This document shows positions 56,358 to 59,800 of a stretch of DNA of 64,000 bases, piece by piece; positions within the stretch are counted from its first letter, which is position 1; each line of letters begins with the position of its first letter. Below the pieces are notes generated by a model. The model was not told where the DNA came from. It did not search any database and saw nothing but the letters and a program-made list of their open reading frames with translations. The stretch lies in assembly GCA_009746045.1 (NCBI GenBank), contig RPFO01000165.1, positions 5,814,085 through 5,878,084 on the forward strand, in the 5' to 3' direction. The stretch is from Mesostigma viride. Taxonomy: Eukaryota; Streptophyta; Mesostigmatophyceae; Mesostigmatales; Mesostigmataceae. The translations under genes and the position numbers were made by a program.

Positions 56358-56380
56358 CGGGTTTGCAGGCCATGGGATGA
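16508..56380 (+). CDS. USP7: USP7/UBP12-like pseudo-deubiquitinase, 18 exons placed, 5' end missing
   Basis: USP7-family enzymes remove ubiquitin from nuclear and other substrates; order is MATH domain, USP catalytic core, five ubiquitin-like (UBL) domains. I could place 18 exons totalling about 3115 nt (about 1038 codons). All have GT donors and AG acceptors, and every junction keeps phase (phase 0 except exons 5/6 and 13/14). Exons 1-7 cover the catalytic core, 8-18 the UBL array to the C-terminal DAWLGIEH block. All three catalytic positions are changed: the Cys of TCYMNSLLQ is Arg (TRFVDALLQ, exon 1), the His of GGHYYA-IRP is Leu (GLHSALIRP, exon 6) and the Asp of W-KFDD is Tyr (WIKYYN, exon 6). 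The QHDVQEL motif is also lost (exon 2). With no stops, this is read as a pseudoenzyme rather than a decayed gene. The MATH domain was not found. Introns total about 37 kb and are full of transposons and minisatellites. Expression is untested. Confidence 0.85.
17432..17662 (+). CDS. USP7: USP7-like exon 2: catalytic core
   Basis: Acceptor ATCGATGCAG, donor AAG|GTGCGC; 77 codons, phase 0 at both ends. AVLQTPWVSIDDPPSNVAAE follows directly on exon 1 as AVY-MP does in the family. MRLLMALGWFKHQEFFKPYM replaces the usual [21 protein letters not shown], keeping GW and F but losing the QHDVQEL motif. Confidence 0.85.
18400..18594 (+). CDS. USP7: USP7-like exon 3: catalytic core
   Basis: Acceptor GTGGGGCAG, donor GGG|GTAAGG; 65 codons. 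It encodes GTTAEGAIQRLFQGK and FYVLPLDIKGCKDVYASLDK, matching family EGTIQ-LFEG and FYDLQLDVKGCKDVYASFDKY. The Cys-rich finger insert between them is altered. Confidence 0.9.
18595..21548. other. Intron 3: no other gene seen
   Basis: 2.95 kb. It holds a roughly 70-bp duplication around 19740-19880 (AGTACCAAGGCACACTA units) and an 18-bp minisatellite at 21330-21490. Frames of up to about 130 codons (for example 20433-20822, -) show no family signal. Splicing exon 3 to 4 shortens the family's loop (NKYHAEEHGLQDA) by about 13 residues. Confidence 0.6.
21330..21490. repeat. 18-bp minisatellite (TATTATTATATCCTCTTC)n
   Basis: About eight copies, 58 bp before exon 4. Because 18 is a multiple of three it reads open on both strands. 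Confidence 0.9.
21549..21647 (+). CDS. USP7: USP7-like exon 4: catalytic core
   Basis: Acceptor CCTGCCAG, donor AAG|GTGAGC; 33 codons. RVLFHDLPPVLLLQLEQFEY matches GVLFLDFPPVLQLQLKRFEYD of the family (the beta-strand block before the His box). Confidence 0.9.
22141..23120 (+). pseudogene. Unrecognised retroelement-type ORF remnant (gag-like), frameshifted
   Basis: Three overlapping frames continue each other. First, MASDNGKAPASRQESSSSLG (ATG 22181) with Ser/Asp-rich sequence to 22434. Then 22415-22915, with a charged helical stretch HLERQERFQNAWLDTRESEG. Then 22884-23120, with QRDREAQKLLAVFKACKCKA and a basic C-terminus. Acidic, Ser-rich head and helical, charged tail resemble a gag or ORF1-type protein, but no zinc knuckle or known domain is visible. 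The family is not identified. Confidence 0.35.
23930..24393. mobile_element. 464-bp foldback (MITE-like) element
   Basis: Long inverted repeat: the left arm starts AATTCAGGACGCGTTAACCC (23930) and the right arm ends GGGTTACCGCGTCCTGAATT (24393). The arms stay paired for about 190 bp (GTAACATAATGGAAAGGGAC against GTCCCTTTCCATTATGTTAC; CTGATTGGGATGGTGAA against its inverse) around an 80-bp unpaired centre near 24121-24202. No coding capacity. No clear target duplication was found. Confidence 0.85.
24770..26868 (-). mobile_element. piggyBac-type transposon copy 1, 5'-truncated
   Basis: 3' end at the palindrome AAAAGGCCTCAATTGAGGCC (starting 24770). The coding sequence runs on the - strand and homology to the other copies stops at about 26868, within the transposase N-terminus, where a GC-rich unknown element begins. 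The 5' terminal repeat is missing. Confidence 0.75.
25032..26640 (-). pseudogene. piggyBac-type transposase (DDE_Tnp_1_7), copy 1
   Basis: The longest open part, 26264-25032, gives about 410 residues with the DDD transposase core: VVCDESMITWLGKGMPGL (first Asp), VVIADSWLGSVKTVVALREH (second Asp) and MGVIDHHNALRQGG (third Asp). A C-terminal Cys/His-rich domain follows (CKSGCSQCEFKAWFYCVQC), like the zinc-binding tail of piggyBac transposases. Against copies 2 and 3 there is a stop near 26310 (TAC to TAA) and a frameshift near 26385, so it is inactive. The domains are assigned from motifs seen, not from a search. Confidence 0.75.
26869..27840 (-). mobile_element. Unknown element with GC-rich, partly inverted ends
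   Basis: Both ends are rich in CCGGCGCCGG and CGGCGGTCGGCGGC motifs in opposite orientation (26880-26930 and 27745-27825). On the - strand the frame 27195-26866 contains GNWRFTLIDCGTYFLCINAK and GYVNTAELHGTSLRV; a possible short intron (donor GTGAGG at 27159, acceptor CATGCAG at 27113) joins it to SVYSIQQGLQK. A second frame (27824-27276) contains DKELEYLNKYLREHYSTDKR. None of these is a family I recognise. A 53-bp repeat (TTCCTGCCGCCAGCGCC) recurs three times at 27375-27497. Confidence 0.35.
28094..28365. repeat. 82-bp tandem repeat, about 3.3 copies
   Basis: AGCATTTGGCCGGCATT recurs at 28094, 28176, 28258 and 28340. Units include CAGTTTGGTAGCGC and CTGCCGGCAGTGACGAATAC. Copies 2 and 3 are nearly identical. 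Confidence 0.9.
29161..30284 (+). mobile_element. piggyBac-type transposon copy 3, 3'-deleted (+ strand)
   Basis: 5' end CCCAGAGGCCTCAATTGAGG at 29161, with the palindrome AGGCCTCAATTGAGGCCT at 29166-29183 and a second GGCTCAATTGAAGCC nearby. Homology to copies 1 and 2 ends near 30254. Unrelated sequence then runs to the palindromic terminus at 30415, which is also the 3' end of copy 2 in the opposite orientation. Confidence 0.7.
29430..30284 (+). pseudogene. piggyBac-type transposase N-terminal half, copy 3
   Basis: The ATG at 29430 starts MESFSKNDRVSTFARNFDEP and stays open for about 270 residues: an N-terminal region, an acidic stretch (EDEEEGFSDPDDDDSDDE), and the start of the conserved transposase domain (GFPNAATSSAGAFVRF, DWTVTAPVFWQFIGVRCLMM). 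After GRFMT the frame leaves the family sequence and ends at 30284, before the first catalytic Asp. It is the best-preserved N-terminus of the three copies and shows where the protein starts. Confidence 0.7.
30415..32985 (-). mobile_element. piggyBac-type transposon copy 2, near full length
   Basis: 3' end: palindrome at 30415-30440 (AAAAAGGCC around TCAATTGA). 5' end: AGGCCTCAATGGAGGCCT-type palindrome at 32962-32979 next to CCCAGAGG, as in copy 3. Length is about 2.57 kb. Its right end abuts a degraded copia-like element at about 32986. Confidence 0.8.
30680..32722 (-). pseudogene. piggyBac-type transposase, copy 2
   Basis: On the - strand the N-terminus (MESFSKNDR at about 32720), acidic region, DDD core and Cys-rich tail can all be followed. 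Breaks: a frame change near 32270 in a G-run, a single-base loss in a C-run near 31369 (after GLKRRG), and a stop near 30806 (CATTAAAAC where copy 1 has CAGTAAAAC). Catalytic motifs VVCDESM, VVIADSWFGSV and MGVIDHH are present. Inactive as it stands, but close in sequence to copy 1, suggesting fairly recent activity of the family. Confidence 0.75.
32986..34560 (-). mobile_element. Degraded copia-like retroelement (gag to integrase), truncated
   Basis: On the - strand, in order: gag-like DVVSDSKKFIMYIEWDDELE (near 34500) and KLKDKWEDFLAAMAYVQQCL-type sequence (34430-34104); a middle region (33950-33615); an integrase HHCC-like zinc region with CRHVRKPCEQDQMFAHKPRK and WHVATPPLARGKAVGDVIHV (33625-33305); then an integrase C-terminal part with GIIERTMRAIRDKKMPSRLA and SVTNQLNAKPMSSPLG (33296-33000). 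The ERTMR-IRD-L-DSG pattern is typical of Ty1/copia integrases. Many stops and frameshifts; RT and LTRs are absent. Copy 2 of piggyBac abuts its broken end. Another integrase-bearing element is possible. Confidence 0.5.
34615..34724 (+). CDS. USP7: USP7-like exon 5: catalytic core
   Basis: Acceptor TTCGCTAG, donor CACAG|GTATGG; it ends in phase 2. IVNEYEISLELDLDVDGRKY and DKDVRNLYELH match family INDRYEFPLQLDLDREDGKY and D-SVRNLYTLHS. Confidence 0.9.
35020..35280. repeat. 90-bp tandem repeat, three copies
   Basis: AGAAAGTAACC or AGAGAGTGACC recurs at 35021, 35111 and 35201, each followed by CCCTACTCTCC and GACCATCAAT. Lies in intron 5. Confidence 0.85.
35499..35646 (+). CDS. USP7: USP7-like exon 6: His-box region, catalytic His and Asp replaced
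   Basis: Acceptor GGTGCCAG, donor ACG|GTGAGC. The first base completes the Ser codon begun in exon 5. VICNQGKGLLGLHSALIRP aligns without gaps to VLVHSGGVHGGHYYAFIRP: the catalytic His is Leu (a His follows one residue later), and SRWIKYYNGLTKE aligns to DQWYKFDDERVTKE, with the triad Asp as Tyr and the next as Asn. Confidence 0.9.
35647..36887. other. Intron 6: no other gene seen
   Basis: 1.24 kb without a recognisable element. A short imperfect repeat (GTGCGCGTGTTATCTCGACCA) recurs three times at 36378-36455. Intron 5 (34725-35498) holds a 90-bp tandem repeat listed separately. Confidence 0.6.
36888..37031 (+). CDS. USP7: USP7-like exon 7: end of catalytic core
   Basis: Acceptor TCCCCCCAG, donor CTG|GTAACT; 48 codons. 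LIRPFALVYVRKSDKERVMC matches family SNAYMLVYIRESDKDKIIC, the last strand of the USP fold. Confidence 0.85.
37032..38289. other. Intron 7: G-rich tract, no gene
   Basis: It contains a (CCCA)n-type tract near 37185-37210 and the G-rich tract 37334-37440. No further coding sequence recognised. Confidence 0.6.
37334..37440 (+). repeat. G-quadruplex-prone G-rich tract with (GGC)n
   Basis: A run of about 19 G, then GGGGGCGGGAGC-type units, then (GGC)n. Many G3+ runs with short loops on the sense strand of an intron. Confidence 0.85.
38290..38364 (+). CDS. USP7: USP7-like exon 8: linker to the first UBL domain
   Basis: Acceptor GCTGCACAG, donor AGG|GTGAGT; 25 codons, phase 0. SRGQRSQNAPVDTDMDLAPR then TVTVR occupies the place of the family's charged linker and the strand AHLFTTIKV. 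Sequence similarity alone is weak; splice phase and position support it. Confidence 0.65.
38791..38996. mobile_element. 206-bp foldback MITE
   Basis: Almost perfect palindrome: AGTTAGGTTAAATAGTGCCG at the left, CGGCACTATTTAACCTAACT at the right, paired nearly throughout (AAATCGGTCC against GGACCGATTT) with a few-base centre near 38893. With the adjacent G/C pair the ends read GAGTTAGG and CCTAACTC, flanked by TAG on both sides, a possible 3-bp target duplication of PIF/Harbinger type. Confidence 0.85.
39005..41870. mobile_element. Non-autonomous element with long inverted repeats and CCAACAAGG motifs
   Basis: 39012-39135 (GGTTAGTTTTAGGCCTAGTT through AAAAGATCTTCCTCCTCCTC to GAATTTGACA) is inverted at 41657-41793. 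A second paired block, CGCTTCCGAGCCTGAGGCTA near 39205, is inverted near 41826. The spacing differs between sides, so one end is rearranged. CCAACAAGG-type motifs recur at 39540-39640 and 41800-41860. No transposase seen. Confidence 0.6.
40525..40640. repeat. 32-bp tandem repeat, three to four copies
   Basis: GACTAGCCCCGTAGTTGGCT starts at 40525, 40557 (GACTGG variant) and 40589, with a decayed fourth unit. Confidence 0.85.
42320..42445 (+). CDS. USP7: USP7-like exon 9: UBL1
   Basis: Acceptor CGACCGCAG, donor CGG|GTGTGT; 42 codons. HLDLVDFNQVKAFEVDRDLP then FSQFQER matches family YFDLVDHEKVRSFRIQKQTPF-QFKEEV. Confidence 0.9.
43145..43309 (+). CDS. USP7: USP7-like exon 10: UBL1
   Basis: Acceptor CACGTGCCAG, donor CCG|GTGAGT; 55 codons. 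LAGEFGVPVERQDWWLWEYL continues exon 9 exactly as EVAKEFGVPVQLQRFWIWAK does in the family. Confidence 0.9.
43310..44392. other. Intron 10: 15-bp minisatellite, no gene
   Basis: Non-coding apart from the minisatellite at 43709-43955, which reads open on both strands because of its 15-bp period. Confidence 0.6.
43709..43955. repeat. 15-bp minisatellite (GGCCTAGAGGATACT)n
   Basis: About 16 units alternating GGCCTAGAGGATACT and GGCCCAGAGGATGCT, with a higher-order pattern. Confidence 0.9.
44393..44467 (+). CDS. USP7: USP7-like exon 11: UBL1/UBL2 junction
   Basis: Acceptor TTGCTCCAG, donor CAG|GTGGGT; 25 codons. VGEVARLYPTSSTCELSLLA matches family VGQIREASNKANNAELKLFLE. Confidence 0.8.
44498..44750. 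repeat. 46-bp tandem repeat, about 5.5 copies
   Basis: TGTCCATGCCTGTGTGTTGC recurs at 44498, 44544, 44590, 44636, 44682 and 44728 (intron 11). The array is nearly identical between units. Confidence 0.95.
44880..44948. repeat. GGTGGAGGGGGT-type repeat
   Basis: Purine-rich G tract of 12-bp units in intron 11; potentially G-quadruplex-forming on the sense strand. Confidence 0.85.
45208..45462 (+). CDS. USP7: USP7-like exon 12: UBL2
   Basis: Acceptor TTTTCCAG, donor GAG|GTGAGG; 85 codons. FMIFFKLYDPVEEKLSYVGH and VVDLWLALHRMA match family ILLFFKLYDPE---LRYVGRL and DI--QLNKMAGF. The EEIKFEPCVMCE block after it is replaced by a Ser/Arg-rich sequence of similar length. Confidence 0.95.
45642..45926. 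repeat. 53-bp (three copies) then 67-bp (two copies) tandem repeats
   Basis: GGATGAATAGAGAAAGGAGC begins at 45642, 45695 and 45748. ATCACGGTTTGGCACGTATA begins near 45793 and 45860. The two arrays share the ATCACGG boundary. Confidence 0.9.
46099..46127. repeat. Interstitial telomeric repeat (CCCTAAA)4
   Basis: Four units of the plant-type telomere sequence, C-rich on the + strand. Confidence 0.9.
46288..46328. repeat. Interstitial telomeric repeat (CCCTAAA)6
   Basis: Six units, same orientation as the array 160 bp upstream. The 160 bp between them is unique sequence. Confidence 0.9.
47711..47877 (+). CDS. USP7: USP7-like exon 13: UBL2/UBL3
   Basis: Acceptor TTGACCACAG, donor GCT|GTAAGT; it ends in phase 2. 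LRMGEIVFVQKALSP and FPDVPAFMGHALSQRRVRFF match family IEDGDIICYQKPLS and YPDVPSFLEYVQNRELVRFR. Confidence 0.9.
48368..48608. repeat. (TATCCCTTTTC)n minisatellite, first block
   Basis: 10-11-bp units of TATCCCTTTTC or TATCCCTTTTA, about 22 copies. Confidence 0.9.
48607..50598. repeat. Tandemly duplicated module of unequal length
   Basis: Copy 1 (48607-49166) and copy 2 (49167-50598) share their left part (GGTGCTGAAGCT to TTGTCCC, 48611-48793 and 49169-49354) and right part (GAGCTGCAAAAAGG to GATAGCTCAA, about 48887-49159 and 50308-50592). In between, copy 1 has only a (GGGT)n tract (48806-48876) while copy 2 has about 950 bp of other sequence (49355-50306). Confidence 0.8.
48806..48876. repeat. 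(GGGT)n tract
   Basis: About 17 GGGT units, G-quadruplex-prone on the + strand. Confidence 0.95.
50599..50952. repeat. (TATCCCTTTTC)n minisatellite, second block
   Basis: About 30 units of the same repeat as 48368-48608. The two blocks bracket the duplicated module. It ends 50 bp before exon 14. Confidence 0.9.
51002..51449 (+). CDS. USP7: USP7-like exon 14: UBL3/UBL4
   Basis: Acceptor CCGCACGCAG, donor GAG|GTGAGC. The first base completes a Leu codon from exon 13. SKTDTYDQVACRVL, LCCRPAEPSNIWLTAHDARA and EEAILYYEVVDP match family SKLHTYDDVVERVA, D-SKLRLTSHN and SDILYYEVLDIPL. About 149 codons; an acidic insert (residues coded near 51225-51320) replaces the family's SDMLVHYNQ region. Confidence 0.95.
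51755..51958. repeat. 10-bp minisatellite (CATTGTTTCG)n
   Basis: About 20 units, a few with TC or TG variants, in intron 14. Confidence 0.95.
52018..52292. repeat. 44-bp tandem repeat, six copies
   Basis: ACCTTTGGGCATGGATGG recurs at 52031, 52075, 52119, 52163, 52207 and 52251, ending 67 bp before exon 15. Confidence 0.95.
52360..52560 (+). CDS. USP7: USP7-like exon 15: UBL4
   Basis: Acceptor CGGCCACAG, donor GAG|GTGAGG; 67 codons. FRVQLPLGSTVADVLKLV and INDHRWNLRLEE match family IRLPKQSTVGDVINEL and INDQYWTLRAEE. Confidence 0.95.
53450..53542 (+). CDS. USP7: USP7-like exon 16: UBL4/UBL5 junction
   Basis: Acceptor TGCGTGCAG, donor CTG|GTGCGT; 31 codons. GPGCALLPVSHVRRDEAGDS lies where the family has GPNDRLIHVYHFTKEAGQN. 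Moderate similarity, correct phase and position. Confidence 0.75.
54022..54582. repeat. 33-bp minisatellite, 17 copies
   Basis: ATCACGGGATCCGCTTCCTG plus TTGCGTTTGTGGC, repeated 17 times (54022 to 54550 at 33-bp steps) in intron 16. The period is a multiple of three, so several frames stay open on both strands (ITGSASCCVCG on +, NATGSGSRDAT on -). Variation is mostly A/G in GGGATCC or GGGGTCC. Confidence 0.95.
54796..54984 (+). CDS. USP7: USP7-like exon 17: UBL5
   Basis: Acceptor CACCATGCAG, donor CAG|GTACGG; 63 codons. VTAFGHPFMLAIGEHEKLAS and LGVPDEEFATWKFAIV match family VQNFGEPFFLVIHEGETL and LHVPDEDFAKWKFASF. One of the best conserved exons. Confidence 0.95.
54985..56107. other. Intron 17: no other gene seen
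   Basis: 1.1 kb. Two short duplications: CATGAGGTGCTTACGCCTAG-type (55515-55625) and TTACTTGGGGAATAGACATG (55793-55870). No coding sequence recognised. Confidence 0.6.
56108..56380 (+). CDS. USP7: USP7-like exon 18: C-terminus
   Basis: Acceptor TCACGCCAG, phase 0. ALRAGRWDAWLGIEHTGVPQ matches family RRDVYGAWEQYLGLEHIDNAP. The frame continues to TGA at 56378-56380. The last 40 residues come partly from an (ACGC)n(AC)n microsatellite (HARTHARTHTHT), so an unseen intron or earlier end is possible. The usual basic C-terminus is not visible. Confidence 0.75.
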
Positions 56381-56883
56381 TCCTTGATGTATTCGCTGGC
56401 AGTATTTGGATGCTGGGACTTGATGCCAGCCACCGGGGCATGCTGGCTCGCCCTAGCTACCTGTTCTGATGCCTGCGGCCTGCCCTTCACTTCCTCTGTT
56501 TTCTTTGTTGCAATGACTGTCTTTGTTGCCATTACTGTGGGAAAGTTGCGGGCAATTTTTTTTTGTTCCTGACAGAGTAAGTGTCCGCAGCACACCTGCA
56601 GCCACAGCTGCGTGATGATGGACATGCTAAAGACTGAGCTTTTATGTAACTTGTATTGCTCGCTAGCGCAGTAAGAGGAAGGCGGCCTTCGCTAGGGTCT
56701 GTTCGTGCTACTATTCTTCTCTTGCTATTACTTCCCTTGCCAAGCGCTACATTTCTCGACTTTTTTTTAGCTGATTCCTTGCTGCCTCTAATTTAGTTTA
56801 TTTGACTCGCATGATTCTGTTCTCTTCGGTTGCTGGCTCTCTTCTTTGTCTATTTGTTCTCTTGTCTTCATTGCTCCTTTATA
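56381..56883. other. Intergenic region between USP7-like and kinase-HECT-RZ genes
   Basis: About 500 bp for the 3' end of one gene and the promoter of the next. The final 120 bp are pyrimidine-rich (TTCTCTTGTC-type). No TATA box stands out. Confidence 0.5.
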
Positions 56884-59800
56884 ATGTCTGCCCGGGCGAA
56901 TGCCTGGCCACCCATCAGGTCGCCCCATGATCATCGATGGGGACACGAGCGTGAGGGCCAAGAAGGCAAGCGCGTTTCGACCTGCGCCATCTGCAAACGG
57001 GAGCGCAGGACGTTGAAGGGACTCGACTGGAAACGCGAGCTCTTCTCGCCCACAGTCGCCGAGTCGCCGCAGCTGCCCGCGCAAGACGCCTGCGCGGAGC
57101 TCCAGCGCGCCTTGTCTCTCCGCCCCGTTGACACCTGGCAGCTGGCAGGGGTCACCCAGCGTGATGGCCGTGTCCTGTGGGACACGTTGCTACAGATGCC
57201 AGCATTATGCACGGACATCACCGCCGCCGACGAGGAGGGGCGCCGGCTGTCGTCCGTGTGCCAGCAGAAGGAAGCCGCGCTGATGGAGGCCATCGTGGCC
57301 GCGCGTGCAAGCCCCCTGGATGACGCGGCGCTATCTGCCAGGGACCGGGCGCTGGCGGACCAGGTGGCGGCGCTCCAGCAGCTGGAGGAGGCCTACGAGA
57401 GAAAGGCGGCGCTGTCCGCGGAGAGGGCGGCGCAGAAGGAGAGGTTGGAAGCTGTTTCGGAGACCTCGGCGGTGGCCATGGATGTGGGGGGGAATTCTGT
57501 CGGGGGAGAAGGGAGTCTTTCTGTCCATCGGCCACATGAGCAACGAGAGCCAGAGGAGGTTGCCGGGTCGAGGGACCACATGAGCGGCATCATCGATGGT
57601 ATTATGAGTGAAGCACTCAATGGCAGGAGTCACCCTCTGGCCGCCCTCACCCTCTCTACTGAGGCCGCTCCCGCCCCTTCTAGTGTGGCCGAGGATACTG
57701 ATGGGCCCCCAGAACGGATGGCCCTGGGTGCACAACAGAAGCAACGCCCGGTGGTGGGCGCGATGGCAGGAGCATCAGGCAGGGGAAGTTCCAGCGGTGG
57801 CGCGGCGGGTGATCCCACGGGCAGGGCGCACGGGGCTGACACGGGCAGGGTCCGTAAGGCCTTTGCCTTGGCGGGTAGCGCGATCCGCGAATTCAACAAC
57901 GAGATGTATCCTGCGGCGCAAGCCACCAAGGCGGCGATGGAACAGCTAGCACAGTGCCTGGTCCGGGAGCGCGCGGTGGCCGAGAGGCTCCGCGAGCGGC
58001 TGGATCGGGCGCACCAGGTGGCGGGGGATGCGATGGGTGACGCGATGAGGAGCCTTGAGGACGCGACACCTGGCGAGGACGCGGAGCAGGCGCGCGTGCT
58101 GCGGGCGCTCGTGCAGCAGAAGAGGCAGCAGGTGGCGGACGCCATCGCCGCGCGCAAGGGCCTCCAGCCGACCGAGGTGCGCATGGGCATGCTGCAGCGC
58201 GACCTGCTGGAGGTGCGCAAGAAGATGGCGCTGGCGGAGGCACACCTGAAGATCGCTGAGATGTCCGATAGCGAGAGGGAGGCGGCCAATCAGAGGGTAG
58301 AGCTGGGGTCGCTGGAGGAGAAGCAGAGGGCGATCGTGGCAGCTTTGAACCGGCTGACAGCAGAAGGCCAGGAGTCGGCGAGGAGACTTGCGCACTTTTA
58401 CCCGGAGGCATCCGCACTGCCCGAGCGTGCCAGCCAGTTGAGCAAGGCACTCCCAGGGTCTAGCTCTCAAGGCAAGGCGCTTCCTGCGGGCGGCGGCGAG
58501 GGTGGCGATGACGTCATCGACCCTGACTGGTCCCTGTCGAGGTTCCGCAACATCGGGCGGCCGCTGGGCAACTCCAGGGTGCGCCTCGTGGAGGACGCGC
58601 AGGGGACCCCCTGGGTGATCAAGGAGCTGTGCCACGAGAGGGAGCTGAGGAGGGAAGGCGGGCGGCTGCAGGCGCTGCGGCACCCGCTGGTGATTCGGCT
58701 GGAACGGATCTTTTTCGACAGCGGTGTGGCGTACCTGCAGATGCCCTACTGCAAGAATGGAAGCCTGCGCGCCTGGTTCGAGCGCATCAAAGGCAGGGCG
58801 AGGGAGGGGCAGCCCCTTGGCCTGGAGGAACGCCAGCAGGTGTGGGTGACCATGCGGCAGGTCTTCCAGGCGGTCGCCTTCATCCACCGCAAGGGCGTGG
58901 TCCACCGGGACCTGAAACCAGAGAACATTCTTCTGCAGGACGATGGCCAGATCGCCCTCTGTGACTTTGGCGTCAGCCATGACGTCAGCAGGACCTTCCA
59001 GACCACCCTGGCCACCCAGCTTGGAGGCTTCACCACGGCCTACGCCGCCCCAGAGGTGCTCACCAACCAGCCGTCGGCCAAGCAGTGGCCCTTTGCGCAG
59101 GACATGTGGTCCCTGGGCGTGATGCTGCTGGAGATCCTGACAGGGTTCCTGCCCCACTGGAACGCCGTCGCCGGGCGCCTGGAGGACGCCCAGGGCGAGG
59201 CGGTGGCCATCGATGCCGGCTTGGCAGGCGGCCAATCCCAGGGTGACCCCTGGACGACAGCGTTGCGCCAGCTGGCGTCTTCCCTCCTCCAGGTGGACCC
59301 TGCAGGGCGCCCCACTTCTGAGGACGCCCTAAGCGACCCGCACGGTTTCCTGGCGCGGGACCTGACGCTGGTGGAGATGGATCAGCAGCGGCGCATGCAC
59401 GCGCTCAGCAGCTTTCTGGAGAGCCTGCGACGCTGCCCCGCACGTGCAGGGCGTGCGCATGTCCTGCAGGTGGCCGACCTAGACAACCGGCCGCAGCTGG
59501 TGCAGCAACTGCTGGAGGCGTTTCAAGCCGATGGGCTTGATATGCGCATGGTTTTTTCGGTGGAGTGTGGCGGCATAAGGGTCCCCTTGGCTGAGGTGCT
59601 GGACCGGTTCTTCCCAGCCGTGGTGCTGCCAGAGGTGGGTCTGTTCGAGCAAGGGCGGGAGGGCCGAGAGGATGTGCTTCCGGACACTCAACTGCAGGAA
59701 GGGGTGGCGTTCTTGCCTCGCAAGGCCCTGCAGGGTGGCCCGGCGAAGCAGCAGCACCTGAGGGACCTGAGGGCGGTGGGCAGGGTCCTCGCCAAGGCCG

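Noticed and set aside
16508-56380. USP7-like locus as a plain decayed pseudogene
   Set aside because: No stops or frameshifts in about 1038 codons over 18 exons, and all 17 junctions keep phase, which is unlikely under neutral decay in such a repeat-rich region.
56830-56883. N-terminal extension of the kinase-HECT-RZ protein with a hydrophobic start
   Set aside because: The extension begins at a TTG codon, is pyrimidine-rich 5' UTR-like DNA and would only mimic a signal peptide. The first ATG is 56884.
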